Origin: Roseovarius sp.
GTDB taxonomy: Bacteria; Pseudomonadota; Alphaproteobacteria; Rhodobacterales; Rhodobacteraceae
Length of the DNA stretch: 45,326 nt
NCBI GenBank assembly: GCA_029212365.1
Contig: JARGOC010000010.1
Span: forward strand, 77,441-122,766
Direction: 5' to 3'
Below are positions 25,658 to 35,054 of the stretch, piece after piece (position 1 is the stretch's first letter; each line of letters opens with the position of its first letter). The notes under the pieces are model-generated. The model did no database searches. It was not told the DNA's origin and saw only the letters and a list, made by a program, of their open reading frames with translations. A program made the translations under genes and the position numbers.

Positions 25658-25799
25658 GCCGGGCCATCGTCAGCCCCCCGATTGGGCTGGCGATATGGTG
25701 TACGAGGCGCTTTACTCATTCTGCCCGCAGGCTTGCAGGAATAAAGTGCTTTTGAATATGCGTATGGGTCGCCACTCCGGGGGCTGACGATGGCCCGGC
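25658..25799. repeat. 142-bp fold-back (palindromic) element, first copy
   Basis: Perfect 21-base inverted arms (25658-25678 and 25779-25799) enclose about 100 bases that can also fold: TGGCGA/TCGCCA, TACG/CGTA, GCGCTTT/AAAGTGC and an inner ATTC/GAAT pair. The left arm also has its own hairpin (CAGCCCC to GGGCTG). A frame of 30 codons runs from ATG 25695 to TGA 25787. The right arm ends at the stop codon of the leftward M48-like gene. A partial second copy is at the right window end. Confidence 0.75.
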
Positions 25800-26825
25800 T
25801 TAACCGCCGCAAATCCCCTGTAGCCGCAGCCAATCGGCATCTGACAAAACCGCAGGCGGGCTGTCCGTGGCAAAGGGATCGGCCTCAATCAAGCCAAAGG
25901 TTGTCTCGCCCGAGATGTCGCGGGCATAGGCATAGGGAGTCGAGCGGATCTTCCAGACGTTAAATCCAGCCAAAAGGGCGGCGTCACTGAGCGGCTTGCT
26001 TTGGGCTGTCAGCATAGCATTGGCATAGGATTTCAACACCTTATCCTGCATCTTTCCGGTGGCAAGCAGGCGGATGCTGGCGCTCAGCCCGCCATGGATC
26101 AGCACGTCAGACAAAGGGTCATGCAGCTCCGCGCGCAGGCGTTCGGCGATGACATAGCCTGCGACCACATCGGCGTCTTCGTGATCCTCAACCAGCGATT
26201 GGTTCAGCAGGATGGTGCCCCCCGGAAGATGTGCCGCTTCGGCCACGCCAGAGCGCACCACCAGCAAGGCGCCGGGGCCATGTGGGGCAGGTACGCGCCG
26301 TGCCAGTCGTGCCAGTGCGGCACTGCCGGCGGGGTCTTGACAGGGGGGGCCAGTGACAGCCTGAATATGGTTCAGCAGGGCTGCGCCAATTTCAGCGCGC
26401 TTGACCTGAGGCACCACCGAGACCGCATGATTGCGCGCCGCATCAGGCAGCCAGAACACCCCAAGGGCCGCGACGCAAGCAAAAGACGCCAATAGCATGA
26501 CCAGCCTCAGCCGACCGGGATGTGGCCGACTGCGTTCAATTGCACCGCGCAGTTTTTCAATCGCGGCGATCATCTCTTTTTCGGTTTCAGCCAGTTCCAG
26601 TGTCTCGCCGGGGTCGCCATCGGGGTGATAGATGGCGGGGTGGGTGCCGGGGTTGGCACGCTCAACGGCGGCCAGTGACCAATGCGCCAACGCGCGGTCG
26701 CGGGTGTCAGAGATGGTCAGAGTGGCATCGCCAATCGAGACGATCACATCGCTGCGCTGCGCGTCCGGGGACGGGCGCCAAAGCCCAGCCGCCTCAAGCC
26801 GTTGGTATTGATTGAGTGCCGTCAT
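25800..26825 (-). CDS. Degenerate M48-like membrane protein
   Basis: A 341-residue protein. A cytoplasmic N-terminal half with charged helix (about 75-100) precedes one membrane segment (about 107-126), and the C-terminal half faces outward or the membrane. The text HLPGGTILLNQSLVED (199-214) followed by ADVVAGYVIAERL (218-230) mirrors the M48 metallopeptidase layout LPGGxxxxxxGLL...LAxVLAHExGH. The zinc HExxH is replaced by GYVIAE, so it is probably not a zinc peptidase. I do not recognise a named family. It stands alone between the fold-back element and ppaC. Confidence 0.7.
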   Translation of the reverse strand: MTALNQYQRLEAAGLWRPSPDAQRSDVIVSIGDATLTISDTRDRALAHWSLAAVERANPGTHPAIYHPDGDPGETLELAETEKEMIAAIEKLRGAIERSRPHPGRLRLVMLLASFACVAALGVFWLPDAARNHAVSVVPQVKRAEIGAALLNHIQAVTGPPCQDPAGSAALARLARRVPAPHGPGALLVVRSGVAEAAHLPGGTILLNQSLVEDHEDADVVAGYVIAERLRAELHDPLSDVLIHGGLSASIRLLATGKMQDKVLKSYANAMLTAQSKPLSDAALLAGFNVWKIRSTPYAYARDISGETTFGLIEADPFATDSPPAVLSDADWLRLQGICGG

Positions 26826-26947
26826 ATCGTTTTGTGGGCCTGCTCTGCCTCTTGTGTGATCACGTTAGCATGGGGCAGGGGGCCGGGCAATCTTGATGGT
26901 GAATTGAGATTGAACTTCGCGTTTAAGCCCCGCCCGGCACACATGCA

Positions 26948-26977
26948 AACGCCCGAGGCGGTACGGCCCCGGGCGTT
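26948..26977 (-). terminator. Terminator-like hairpin downstream of the pyrophosphatase gene
   Basis: AACGCCCG (26948-26955) pairs perfectly with CGGGCGTT (26970-26977), with an inner GGC/GCC extension. It lies just after the stop of the leftward pyrophosphatase gene. No long U-tract follows on the minus strand. Confidence 0.5.
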
Positions 26978-26997
26978 GAACACCAATTTTTGTGGTG

Positions 26998-27918
26998 TCA
27001 GACTTTCAGGTTCGGAATGATCTGTTTTTTGCGGCTCATGATGCCGGGCAGGACCACGGCATCGCCGGAAACCGTGGCGCCAAAGCTTTTCTCGGCCACG
27101 GATTTGGTCAGATCATTGGGGATGAGCATCGTGGCTTCTTCGTTCAGGATATCCACAACAAACAACAGCACCTGATCGACGCCGTCTTCGCGCGCTACGG
27201 CTGTCATCGCATCCATTATGCTGGTTTTGCGGTCCAGCACAGTGGCGGGCGCCGTGGTTTCCAGAACCGAAACACGAAATTTGGTGCCGTCAACGCCGTA
27301 TTCCTTGCTGTCCATGCGCAGCAATTCGGCGTCCGAGAAGGCCGAAACATCGGATTTGGCAGCAAACATATCAGCGGCATACTCAGGGATCGAAAGACCC
27401 AGATCAGCGGCCAGTGCTTCGGCCACGTTTTGGTCATGGTCAGTGGTGGTGGGCGAGCGGAATTCAAGCGTGTCAGACAGGATGCACGTCAGCGCAATGC
27501 CTTTGGCCCAGTCGGGCATCCGGGCCGCATCATCGCCCATCAGATCAATGATCAATGTGGCGGCACAGGCCAGAGGACGCACGGTGATTTCAATCGGGCC
27601 TTTGGTTTCCAGCCCGCCAACCAGTTTGTGGTGGTCGATGATCGCCTGAACATCGGCGTTGTTGATGTTTGCGGGCAGTTCAGCGGGGTTGTTGGTGTCA
27701 ACAATCACACAAGGCTGATCTGTGTCCACATCTGAAATGATACGGGGTTTCGCCTGCTCCCAACGGGTCAGCATAAAGGCAGCTTCGGTGTTGGGCTCGC
27801 CCAGCAGCACGGCTTCGGCATCGTTGCCCTTCACCTCGTTCATATACCAGGCCCAGAGAATGGCAGAGCCGGTGGAATCGGTGTCGGGGGATTTATGGCC
27901 AAAAACAAGCGTGGTCAT
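26998..27918 (-). CDS. ppaC: Manganese-dependent inorganic pyrophosphatase (family II)
   Basis: A 306-residue DHH-superfamily enzyme that hydrolyses pyrophosphate in the cytoplasm. GHKSPDTDS (7-15) gives the first metal ligands, VDTNNP (about 73-78) the next, DHHK (about 95-98) is the DHH motif, and the C-terminal MSRKKQIIP is the substrate-binding SRKKQ motif. The length is typical and there is no CBS insert. It is divergent from the DUF2161 gene. Confidence 0.96.
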   Translation of the reverse strand: MTTLVFGHKSPDTDSTGSAILWAWYMNEVKGNDAEAVLLGEPNTEAAFMLTRWEQAKPRIISDVDTDQPCVIVDTNNPAELPANINNADVQAIIDHHKLVGGLETKGPIEITVRPLACAATLIIDLMGDDAARMPDWAKGIALTCILSDTLEFRSPTTTDHDQNVAEALAADLGLSIPEYAADMFAAKSDVSAFSDAELLRMDSKEYGVDGTKFRVSVLETTAPATVLDRKTSIMDAMTAVAREDGVDQVLLFVVDILNEEATMLIPNDLTKSVAEKSFGATVSGDAVVLPGIMSRKKQIIPNLKV

Positions 27919-28017
27919 GTTGGTATGATCCTTGAGGTCAAATGGGATGATTTGCGCGCCTTATAGGCTTGGTTGTGGGGCTTGTCACCCATCCCATATG
28001 CGGCCAAATTGCACGGG

Positions 28018-28674
28018 ATGAAAAAAACCGCCGAGACCGATTTATACGCCCCTGTGAAATCCTGGCTGGAGGGGCAGGGATATGAGGTAAAATCCGAAGT
28101 GGGGGCGGCCGATGTGGTGGCCCTGCGCGAAGGTGGTGCGCCGCTGGTGGTTGAGCTGAAGACCGGATTTTCGCTGACGTTGTTGCAACAGGGCGTGGCG
28201 CGTCAGGCGGTGAGTGATCAGGTTTATGTGGCTGTGCCGCGCTGGAAAGGCAAGGCGGGCTGGCGGGCATTCAAGGGCAATATCGGGCTGTGCAAACGGC
28301 TGGGTTTGGGCGTGCTGAGCGTGCGGCTGAAGGATGATACGGTGCAGGTGCATTGTGATCCGGCAGAATTCAGGCCGCGCAAATCCAAGGTGCGCCAGGC
28401 CGCGTTGATGAAGGAATTCAAGGCGCGTGAGGGGGATCCGAATGCCGGCGGCACTCGCGGGCAGGTGATGACCTCGTACAAGCAGGATGCGCTGCGCTGT
28501 GTTGGCTATCTGGCAGGGCATGGGCCGTCGTCGGGGGCGGCGATTGCCAGCGCCACCGGGGTGACGCGGGCAACAAGGATCATGGCGGATAACCACTCGG
28601 GCTGGTTTTTCCGGGTGGCGCGCGGGATGTATACACTCAGTGATGCGGGGGCTGCGGCGGCTCAAGATGAGTAG
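28018..28674 (+). CDS. DUF2161 family, putative PD-(D/E)XK phosphodiesterase
   Basis: A 218-residue protein. The N-terminal domain carries GAADVVALREGG followed by PLVVELK, giving Asp32, Glu46 and Lys48 as a PD-(D/E)XK nuclease-like active site. The C-terminal region (about 155-210) resembles a winged helix (DALRCVGYLAGHGPSSGAAI, then GVTRATRIMADN). DUF2161 is described as a PD-(D/E)XK-type family of unknown biological role. ATG 28018 is preferred over a start at 27973. Its TAG stop lies inside the GTAGGGTGGG palindrome. No methylase or helicase is adjacent. Confidence 0.82.
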   Translation: MKKTAETDLYAPVKSWLEGQGYEVKSEVGAADVVALREGGAPLVVELKTGFSLTLLQQGVARQAVSDQVYVAVPRWKGKAGWRAFKGNIGLCKRLGLGVLSVRLKDDTVQVHCDPAEFRPRKSKVRQAALMKEFKAREGDPNAGGTRGQVMTSYKQDALRCVGYLAGHGPSSGAAIASATGVTRATRIMADNHSGWFFRVARGMYTLSDAGAAAAQDE

Positions 28675-28727
28675 GGTGGGATTTCATCCCACCGCGCTGT
28701 GAGAGGTGGGGTGAAACCCCACCCTAC
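28671..28727. repeat. 57-bp palindromic repeat containing both stop codons of convergent genes
   Basis: The element begins GTAGGGTGGGATTTCATCCC and ends with the near-complement ACCCCACCCTAC, with two inner hairpins (GGTGGGATTTCATCCCACC type). The TAG in each terminal GTAG is used: 28672-28674 stops the DUF2161 gene and 28726-28724 stops the TraB gene. It should act as a bidirectional terminator. Similar GTAGGGTGGG sequences occur dispersed in many bacterial genomes. Confidence 0.8.
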
Positions 28728-29710
28728 GGATTGAAATCCAGCGCAGTTATGTCAAACCCCTCCTGCGTCAGCAGGTTCAGAACGCCATCATCGCCGGGCA
28801 GGTGGGCGGCACCAACTGCCACGAAGACCTGTTTGCCTGTCGCTTCGTTCAATAGCAGCTCAACCCAGCCCTTGTTGCGGTCAATCAGCAGTTGTTGTTC
28901 CATCAGAGCAAAATCTTGTTCGGCGTTTGGTCCGCCAAACTTCAAGGACACATGGCGCGAATACTCCCAGATGATCCCGATGTCCTGGGCCAGGTAGCGT
29001 TGGCGCAGCGTATAGGCCATGTCATCGGCGCTGCCAGACCAGGCAAAAAACAGGCGGATCATGTCCAGTTGATCCTCTTGTGGGAAGCTGTCGAGCATGG
29101 TCAGCAAGGTGCGATAGTCCTCCAGGCTTCGGCTGGGATTGCCGATGGCGGCGGCATGTTCGCCAATCTGCATGTCGATGCCGTGGGCCTCCATCGCGCC
29201 GGCGCGGACCTCGCAGGGGCCAATCCCCAGCATCATCGCGGCCCAGACCGGTTTGAACTTGGCCGCCATGAAGCCGGGAATGGCGCGTTCGGCCATGGCG
29301 GCTTTGTAGGTTGCCCAGTCTTTCTCGCCCAGCAGGTCGGGCAGGGTGGGGCCGGTGGTGATGAACATTATCGAAGGGTCGCGGCTCATCTCGGATTGCA
29401 GTTTGGCCTGATCATCGTTTGACACTTCAAGATAGATCCGATCCGCCGCTTCGATCCGGGGTTTGAGCGCGCTCAGGTGGGCCGCGGTTTGGGCATGTGG
29501 AAAATGGTAGGTGCCAAAAAACACGATCTGCGTGTCGCCGCGTGTGGCCTGCCACAACAGACCCTTGGGATTGGGCGTCGCTTCGGCACTTTCTTGCAAT
29601 GTGTCGCGTTCAGTTGCGGGCATGGTGGCGATCAGATCCGTGCCCTCGCACATGGCCTGCAGCATTGTCGCCTGCATGATCACTACTAGTGCTGAAAAAA
29701 GAAGCCGCAT
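28724..29710 (-). CDS. TraB/GumN-family secreted protein
   Basis: A 328-residue protein with an N-terminal signal (MRLLFSALVVIMQATMLQA, about 1-19) and no lipobox. FFGTYHF (64-70) and the C-terminal VAVGAAHLPGDDGVL are the two GxxH/GAxH motifs of TraB/GumN/PrgY proteins (Tiki-like fold), which is a predicted metalloprotease family. A metal-dependent peptidase role in the periplasm is inference. It is convergent with DUF2161 over the shared repeat and divergent from groES. Confidence 0.85.
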   Translation of the reverse strand: MRLLFSALVVIMQATMLQAMCEGTDLIATMPATERDTLQESAEATPNPKGLLWQATRGDTQIVFFGTYHFPHAQTAAHLSALKPRIEAADRIYLEVSNDDQAKLQSEMSRDPSIMFITTGPTLPDLLGEKDWATYKAAMAERAIPGFMAAKFKPVWAAMMLGIGPCEVRAGAMEAHGIDMQIGEHAAAIGNPSRSLEDYRTLLTMLDSFPQEDQLDMIRLFFAWSGSADDMAYTLRQRYLAQDIGIIWEYSRHVSLKFGGPNAEQDFALMEQQLLIDRNKGWVELLLNEATGKQVFVAVGAAHLPGDDGVLNLLTQEGFDITALDFNP

Positions 29711-29801
29711 AAGACCAACCTGTTATTTGCCAAAGTTAAGACAACCTAGTCGTGCCCCCGACCAGAGGCAAATGTGGATTACAAATATTTGAGCGGATAT
29801 A

Positions 29802-29864
29802 TTGACACCCCCCCTAGCAGTCCTTAGCTATGCGCCGTTAGCACTCGAATGCACTGAGTGCTAG
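29802..29864 (+). promoter_or_regulatory. groESL promoter with CIRCE operator
   Basis: TTGACA (29802-29807) is followed after 17 bases by TAGCTA (29825-29830), a weak -10. TTAGCACTC-N9-GAGTGCTAG (29838-29864) is the CIRCE site bound by HrcA, with a single end mismatch (G for A). It overlaps the expected start of transcription and lies 54 bases before groES. The hrcA gene is not in the window. Confidence 0.88.
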
Positions 29865-29918
29865 CGGCCCCAGCGAGGGGCCATTTGGGAGAAACTTTGA
29901 GCCAAGGAGCCAGAGAAC

Positions 29919-30206
29919 ATGGCATTTACACCGCTCCACGACCGAGTGACTGTACGTCGCGTAGAAAGTGACGAAAAGACTGCTGGCGGGTTGATCATCC
30001 CCGAAAGCGCAAAAGAAAAACCCAGCGAAGGTGAAATTGTCGCCGTAGGTGCAGGCACCCGCGATGATGATGGCAACCGCGTTGAGCTGGACGTGAAAGC
30101 AGGCGATCGCGTGTTGTTCGGCAAATGGTCCGGCACCGAGATCACGCTGGACGGCGAAGAACTGCTGATCATGAAAGAAGCAGATATTCTGGGCGTTATG
30201 TCCTAA
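29919..30206 (+). CDS. groES: Co-chaperonin GroES
   Basis: A 95-residue cap of the GroEL chamber. It begins [17 protein letters not shown], the usual first strand. The mobile loop lies near 17-34 ([18 protein letters not shown]). The end [15 protein letters not shown] is normal. It is the first gene of the CIRCE-controlled heat-shock operon, 45 bases before groEL. Confidence 0.98.
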   Translation: MAFTPLHDRVTVRRVESDEKTAGGLIIPESAKEKPSEGEIVAVGAGTRDDDGNRVELDVKAGDRVLFGKWSGTEITLDGEELLIMKEADILGVMS

Positions 30207-30236
30207 TCCGCTTTCCCACCTTAAATTATTAGATAG

Positions 30237-31904
<1,668 letters not shown>

Positions 31905-31945
31905 GCACTCGCACTTTGCGAGGCTTATGCCGACAACACTAAATG

Positions 31946-31975
31946 AGGGCTGCCTTCGGGCGGCCCTTTTCTGTT
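31946..31975 (+). terminator. Rho-independent terminator of groESL
   Basis: AGGGCTGCC pairs with GGCGGCCCT (one G-T) around a TTCG tetraloop (31955-31958), followed by TTTCTGTT. It lies 41 bases after the groEL stop. Confidence 0.92.
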
Positions 31976-32128
31976 AGATGGCTGTCGATCTGAACAGGTT
32001 TCAACCAAGCGCGCCCCATCAGAAGGCATGTCGCCGCCCGTAGGTGGAAAAACTTCCGGTGTGACGGTGGTCAATTCTCTCGCCCTATACTCTTGCCCTT
32101 GCTGGCGCGGCCCCCTAACACCATTCCC

Positions 32129-32941
32129 ATGAAAATATTGTTTCTCGGAGATGTGGTGGGCCGCGCCGGGCGGCGGGCGATCACGGAAAACCTCGCCCGG
32201 TTGCGCAGCGATTGGCGGTTGGATTTTGTTGTGGTCAACGGCGAAAACGCCACCGGCGGCATGGGGCTTAGCGGCTCTCATGCCAAAGTGCTGCTTGAGG
32301 CGGGGGCGGATTGCCTGACCTTGGGCGATCATGCCTTTGACCAAAAGGACATGCTGCAATTTATCCAGAATGAGCCTCGGATCATCCGGCCGCTGAACTT
32401 TGCCAAGGATGCGCCGGGGCGCGGGTTTGGCGTGTTTGCCGATAAACGCGGGCGCAAAATACTGGTGACGCAGGTCTTGGGCCAGGTGTTCATGAAACGT
32501 GCGTTTGATGATCCGTTCTCGGCGATTGATGCGGTGTTGCGCAAACATCCCCTTGGGGGGGCGGTGCAGGCCAGCCTTGTGGATATCCATTGCGAGGCCA
32601 CGTCTGAGAAGATGGGCGTGGGGCATTATTGTGATGGCAAAGCCAGCCTGGTTGTGGGCACCCATACCCATATCCCCACGGGAGACGCACAGATCCTGCC
32701 CGGTGGCACCGGGTTTCAAGGCGATGCGGGCATGTGTGGCGACTATCTCAGCGTGATTGGCATGGACAAGGCAGAGCCTATGCGCCGCTTTGTCACCGGC
32801 ATGGGACGTGAGAGATTTACGCCAGCAATGGGGGAGGCGACGCTGTCGGGCGTTTATGTGGAAACCGATGACAAGACCGGCAAAGCCACGGTGATCCGCA
32901 TGGTGCGCCAAGGTGGCCGATTAGAGCAATCTGGCCCCTAA
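32129..32941 (+). CDS. YmdB-like metallophosphoesterase (TIGR00282 type)
   Basis: A 270-residue cytoplasmic enzyme. MKILFLGDVVGRAGRRA gives the first metal-binding GDxxG motif, VVNGENATGG the second, TLGDHAFD the third, and VGTHTHIPTGDAQI the last. This order is that of YmdB-type dinuclear metal phosphodiesterases, some of which act on 2',3'-cAMP. The start is ATG 32129; an in-frame upstream start at 32093 lies before the family N-terminus. The biological substrate here is unknown. Confidence 0.9.
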   Translation: MKILFLGDVVGRAGRRAITENLARLRSDWRLDFVVVNGENATGGMGLSGSHAKVLLEAGADCLTLGDHAFDQKDMLQFIQNEPRIIRPLNFAKDAPGRGFGVFADKRGRKILVTQVLGQVFMKRAFDDPFSAIDAVLRKHPLGGAVQASLVDIHCEATSEKMGVGHYCDGKASLVVGTHTHIPTGDAQILPGGTGFQGDAGMCGDYLSVIGMDKAEPMRRFVTGMGRERFTPAMGEATLSGVYVETDDKTGKATVIRMVRQGGRLEQSGP

Positions 32942-33211
32942 GTGCAGGGGTTTTCCCGACAGTTGGTTTTGTCGATGAGGACACCGGCATGCCGGAGCAA
33001 TCCTTGCGTCGCAATATTGCTTAACTGGTCACTGGGGGTGCTATATTGTCATCAATCACCCCGCTGAACCAGAGTTGCCCCGGATATATCTGACTGGCAA
33101 TCGCGATTGTGCTGGCAGGGATGATCCATGCGCCGCCTCACAAAGGGATCGCGCTTGCTCCCAAGGCGGGCATGGGCGAAACTGAACATGAATAACAAAG
33201 GGTAATGCGCT

Positions 33212-34990
33212 GTGATTCACCTTCTTGATGTATCGCCAACGGTTCACGCGTTTCTGGCCTTGGGCGTGGTCGCGGGCATGTTTACGCTTTTCATCCGCGA
33301 GGTGTATCCAACCGAAGTCACCGCCATTGGCGGCGCGGCGATGCTGCTGGCGCTGGGGCTGCTGCCTTACAAAGACGCGCTGCATGTGCTGTCCAATCCG
33401 GCGCCCTGGACCATTGCGGCGATGTTTATCGTCATGGGGGCCTTGGTGCGCACCGGCGCATTGGATGCCTTCACGGCGATGGCCGAAAGACAAGCCAGGG
33501 TAAACCCCCGCATTGCGATTGCCATGCTTTTGGGGTTTGTGGTGATTGCCTCGGCATTTATGAACAACACACCAGTTGTGGTGGTGATGATCCCGGTCTT
33601 TGTGCAACTGTCAAAAACCTTGAGCGTTCAGGCCTCTAAGATGCTGATCCCGCTGAGTTATGCGGCAATCCTGGGGGGCACTCTCACGCTGATTGGCACT
33701 TCGACGAACTTGCTTGTGGACGGTGTGGCACGGGCATCGGGCATGGAGGCGTTCACGATCTTTGAGATCACCCCGCTGGCCATCGTGCTGGTGATCTGGG
33801 GGATGATCTATTTGCGCTTTATCGCCCCGCATTTGCTGCCTGCGCGTGACAGTATGGCCGATATTTTGTCGGACAAAAGCAAGATGAAGTTCTTTACCGA
33901 GGCCGTCGTCCCCCCCGAGAGCAACCTGATCGGGCGCGAAGTGACAGGGGTGCAATTGTTCAAACGTGAAGGTGTGCGGCTGATTGATGTGATCCGAGGT
34001 GATTTATCTTTGCGGCGCAACCTCAAGGGCGTGACCTTGCAATTGGGGGATCGGATCGTTTTGCGCACCCGGATGACGGAATTGCTGAGTTTGCAAAGCA
34101 ATAAAGAGCTCAAGCGGGTGGATCAGGTCTCGGCGGTGGAAACCTCAACGGTGGAAGTTCTTATTACACCGGGGTGCAAAATGGTGGGGCGCAGCCTGGG
34201 CGCGATGCGGCTCAGACGGCGCTATGGCGTTTATCCGCTGGCCGTGCACCGCCGAAACCAGAACATCGGACGCCAGTTGGATGATCTGGTGGTTCGGGTG
34301 GGGGATACGTTGCTGCTTGAGGGCGCACCTGAGGACATTCAGCGCTTGGCGCGCGAGATGGATATGGTTGACGTCTCGCACCCTTCGGCGCGGGCCTATC
34401 GGCGCTCACATGCCCCGATTGCCCTGGCCGCTTTGGCCGGGATCGTGGCGCTGGCGGCCTTTGGTGTGGCACCCATTTTGCTGTTGGCCGTCTTGGCGAT
34501 GGCCGTTGTCTTTTTGACCCGCTGCATCGATTCAGATGAGGCATTTTCCTTTGTGGATGGGCGTCTGTTGGCGCTGATCTTTGCCATGCTTGCCGTGGCC
34601 ACATCGCTGGAAACATCCGGCGCGGTTGATTTGATTGTGGGCGCGCTCACGCCGTTTATTGCTGGGTTCTCGCCCTTCTTTATTGTCTGGTCGATCTATC
34701 TGCTGACTTCGGCCTTGTCTGAGTTGATCAACCATGCGGTGGCGGTGGTGCTGACGCCTGTGGCCATCGGCTTGGCAATCAGCCTTGGAATTGATCCACG
34801 CCCGTTGGTGGTGACGGTGATGTTTGCCGCCAGTGCAACATTCGCTACGCCGATCAGCTATCAGACCAACATGATGGTCTATGGCCCCGGCGGGTATAAG
34901 TTCACCGACTTCTTGAAGGTCGGTATCCCGCTTAACCTGAGCGTTGGCTTGCTGGCCTCGGCACTGATACCCTTTATCTGGCCATTATGA
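33212..34990 (+). CDS. SLC13-family anion transporter with two TrkA_C domains
   Basis: A 592-residue inner-membrane transporter (divalent anion:Na+ symporter superfamily). The N-terminal half has helices and the MNNTPVVVVMIPVF hairpin motif. Two TrkA_C/RCK_C domains lie in the middle (about 230-385; NLIGREVTGVQLF, MVGRSLGAMRLRRRYG). The second membrane half ends with GPGGYKFTDFLKVGIPLN. The first codon is GTG. Substrate could be sulfate or a dicarboxylate, which the sequence does not settle. It converges with a paralogue. Confidence 0.85.
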   Translation: MIHLLDVSPTVHAFLALGVVAGMFTLFIREVYPTEVTAIGGAAMLLALGLLPYKDALHVLSNPAPWTIAAMFIVMGALVRTGALDAFTAMAERQARVNPRIAIAMLLGFVVIASAFMNNTPVVVVMIPVFVQLSKTLSVQASKMLIPLSYAAILGGTLTLIGTSTNLLVDGVARASGMEAFTIFEITPLAIVLVIWGMIYLRFIAPHLLPARDSMADILSDKSKMKFFTEAVVPPESNLIGREVTGVQLFKREGVRLIDVIRGDLSLRRNLKGVTLQLGDRIVLRTRMTELLSLQSNKELKRVDQVSAVETSTVEVLITPGCKMVGRSLGAMRLRRRYGVYPLAVHRRNQNIGRQLDDLVVRVGDTLLLEGAPEDIQRLAREMDMVDVSHPSARAYRRSHAPIALAALAGIVALAAFGVAPILLLAVLAMAVVFLTRCIDSDEAFSFVDGRLLALIFAMLAVATSLETSGAVDLIVGALTPFIAGFSPFFIVWSIYLLTSALSELINHAVAVVLTPVAIGLAISLGIDPRPLVVTVMFAASATFATPISYQTNMMVYGPGGYKFTDFLKVGIPLNLSVGLLASALIPFIWPL

Positions 34991-35009
34991 TCTGCGGTTG
35001 ATGTGGGGG

Positions 35010-35031
35010 AGAAAATTCGTGCGAATTTTCT
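35010..35031. terminator. AT-rich bidirectional hairpin between convergent transporters
   Basis: AGAAAATTC (35010-35018) pairs perfectly with GAATTTTCT (35023-35031) around GTGC. Both strands read into a T-rich arm, as in bidirectional terminators. It lies in the 64-base gap between the two SLC13-type genes. Confidence 0.65.
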
Positions 35032-35054
35032 TGGCCCGCCCGACAGTGGACGTC

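Noticed and set aside
25658..25799. Integron attC site or CRISPR-like repeat
   Set aside because: No integrase gene, no attC core sites and no tandem array; the arms are perfect rather than attC-like, and copies are 19 kb apart.
31925..32911. 328-codon minus-strand frame over the YmdB-like gene
   Set aside because: Shadow of the metallophosphoesterase gene; it also crosses the groESL terminator.
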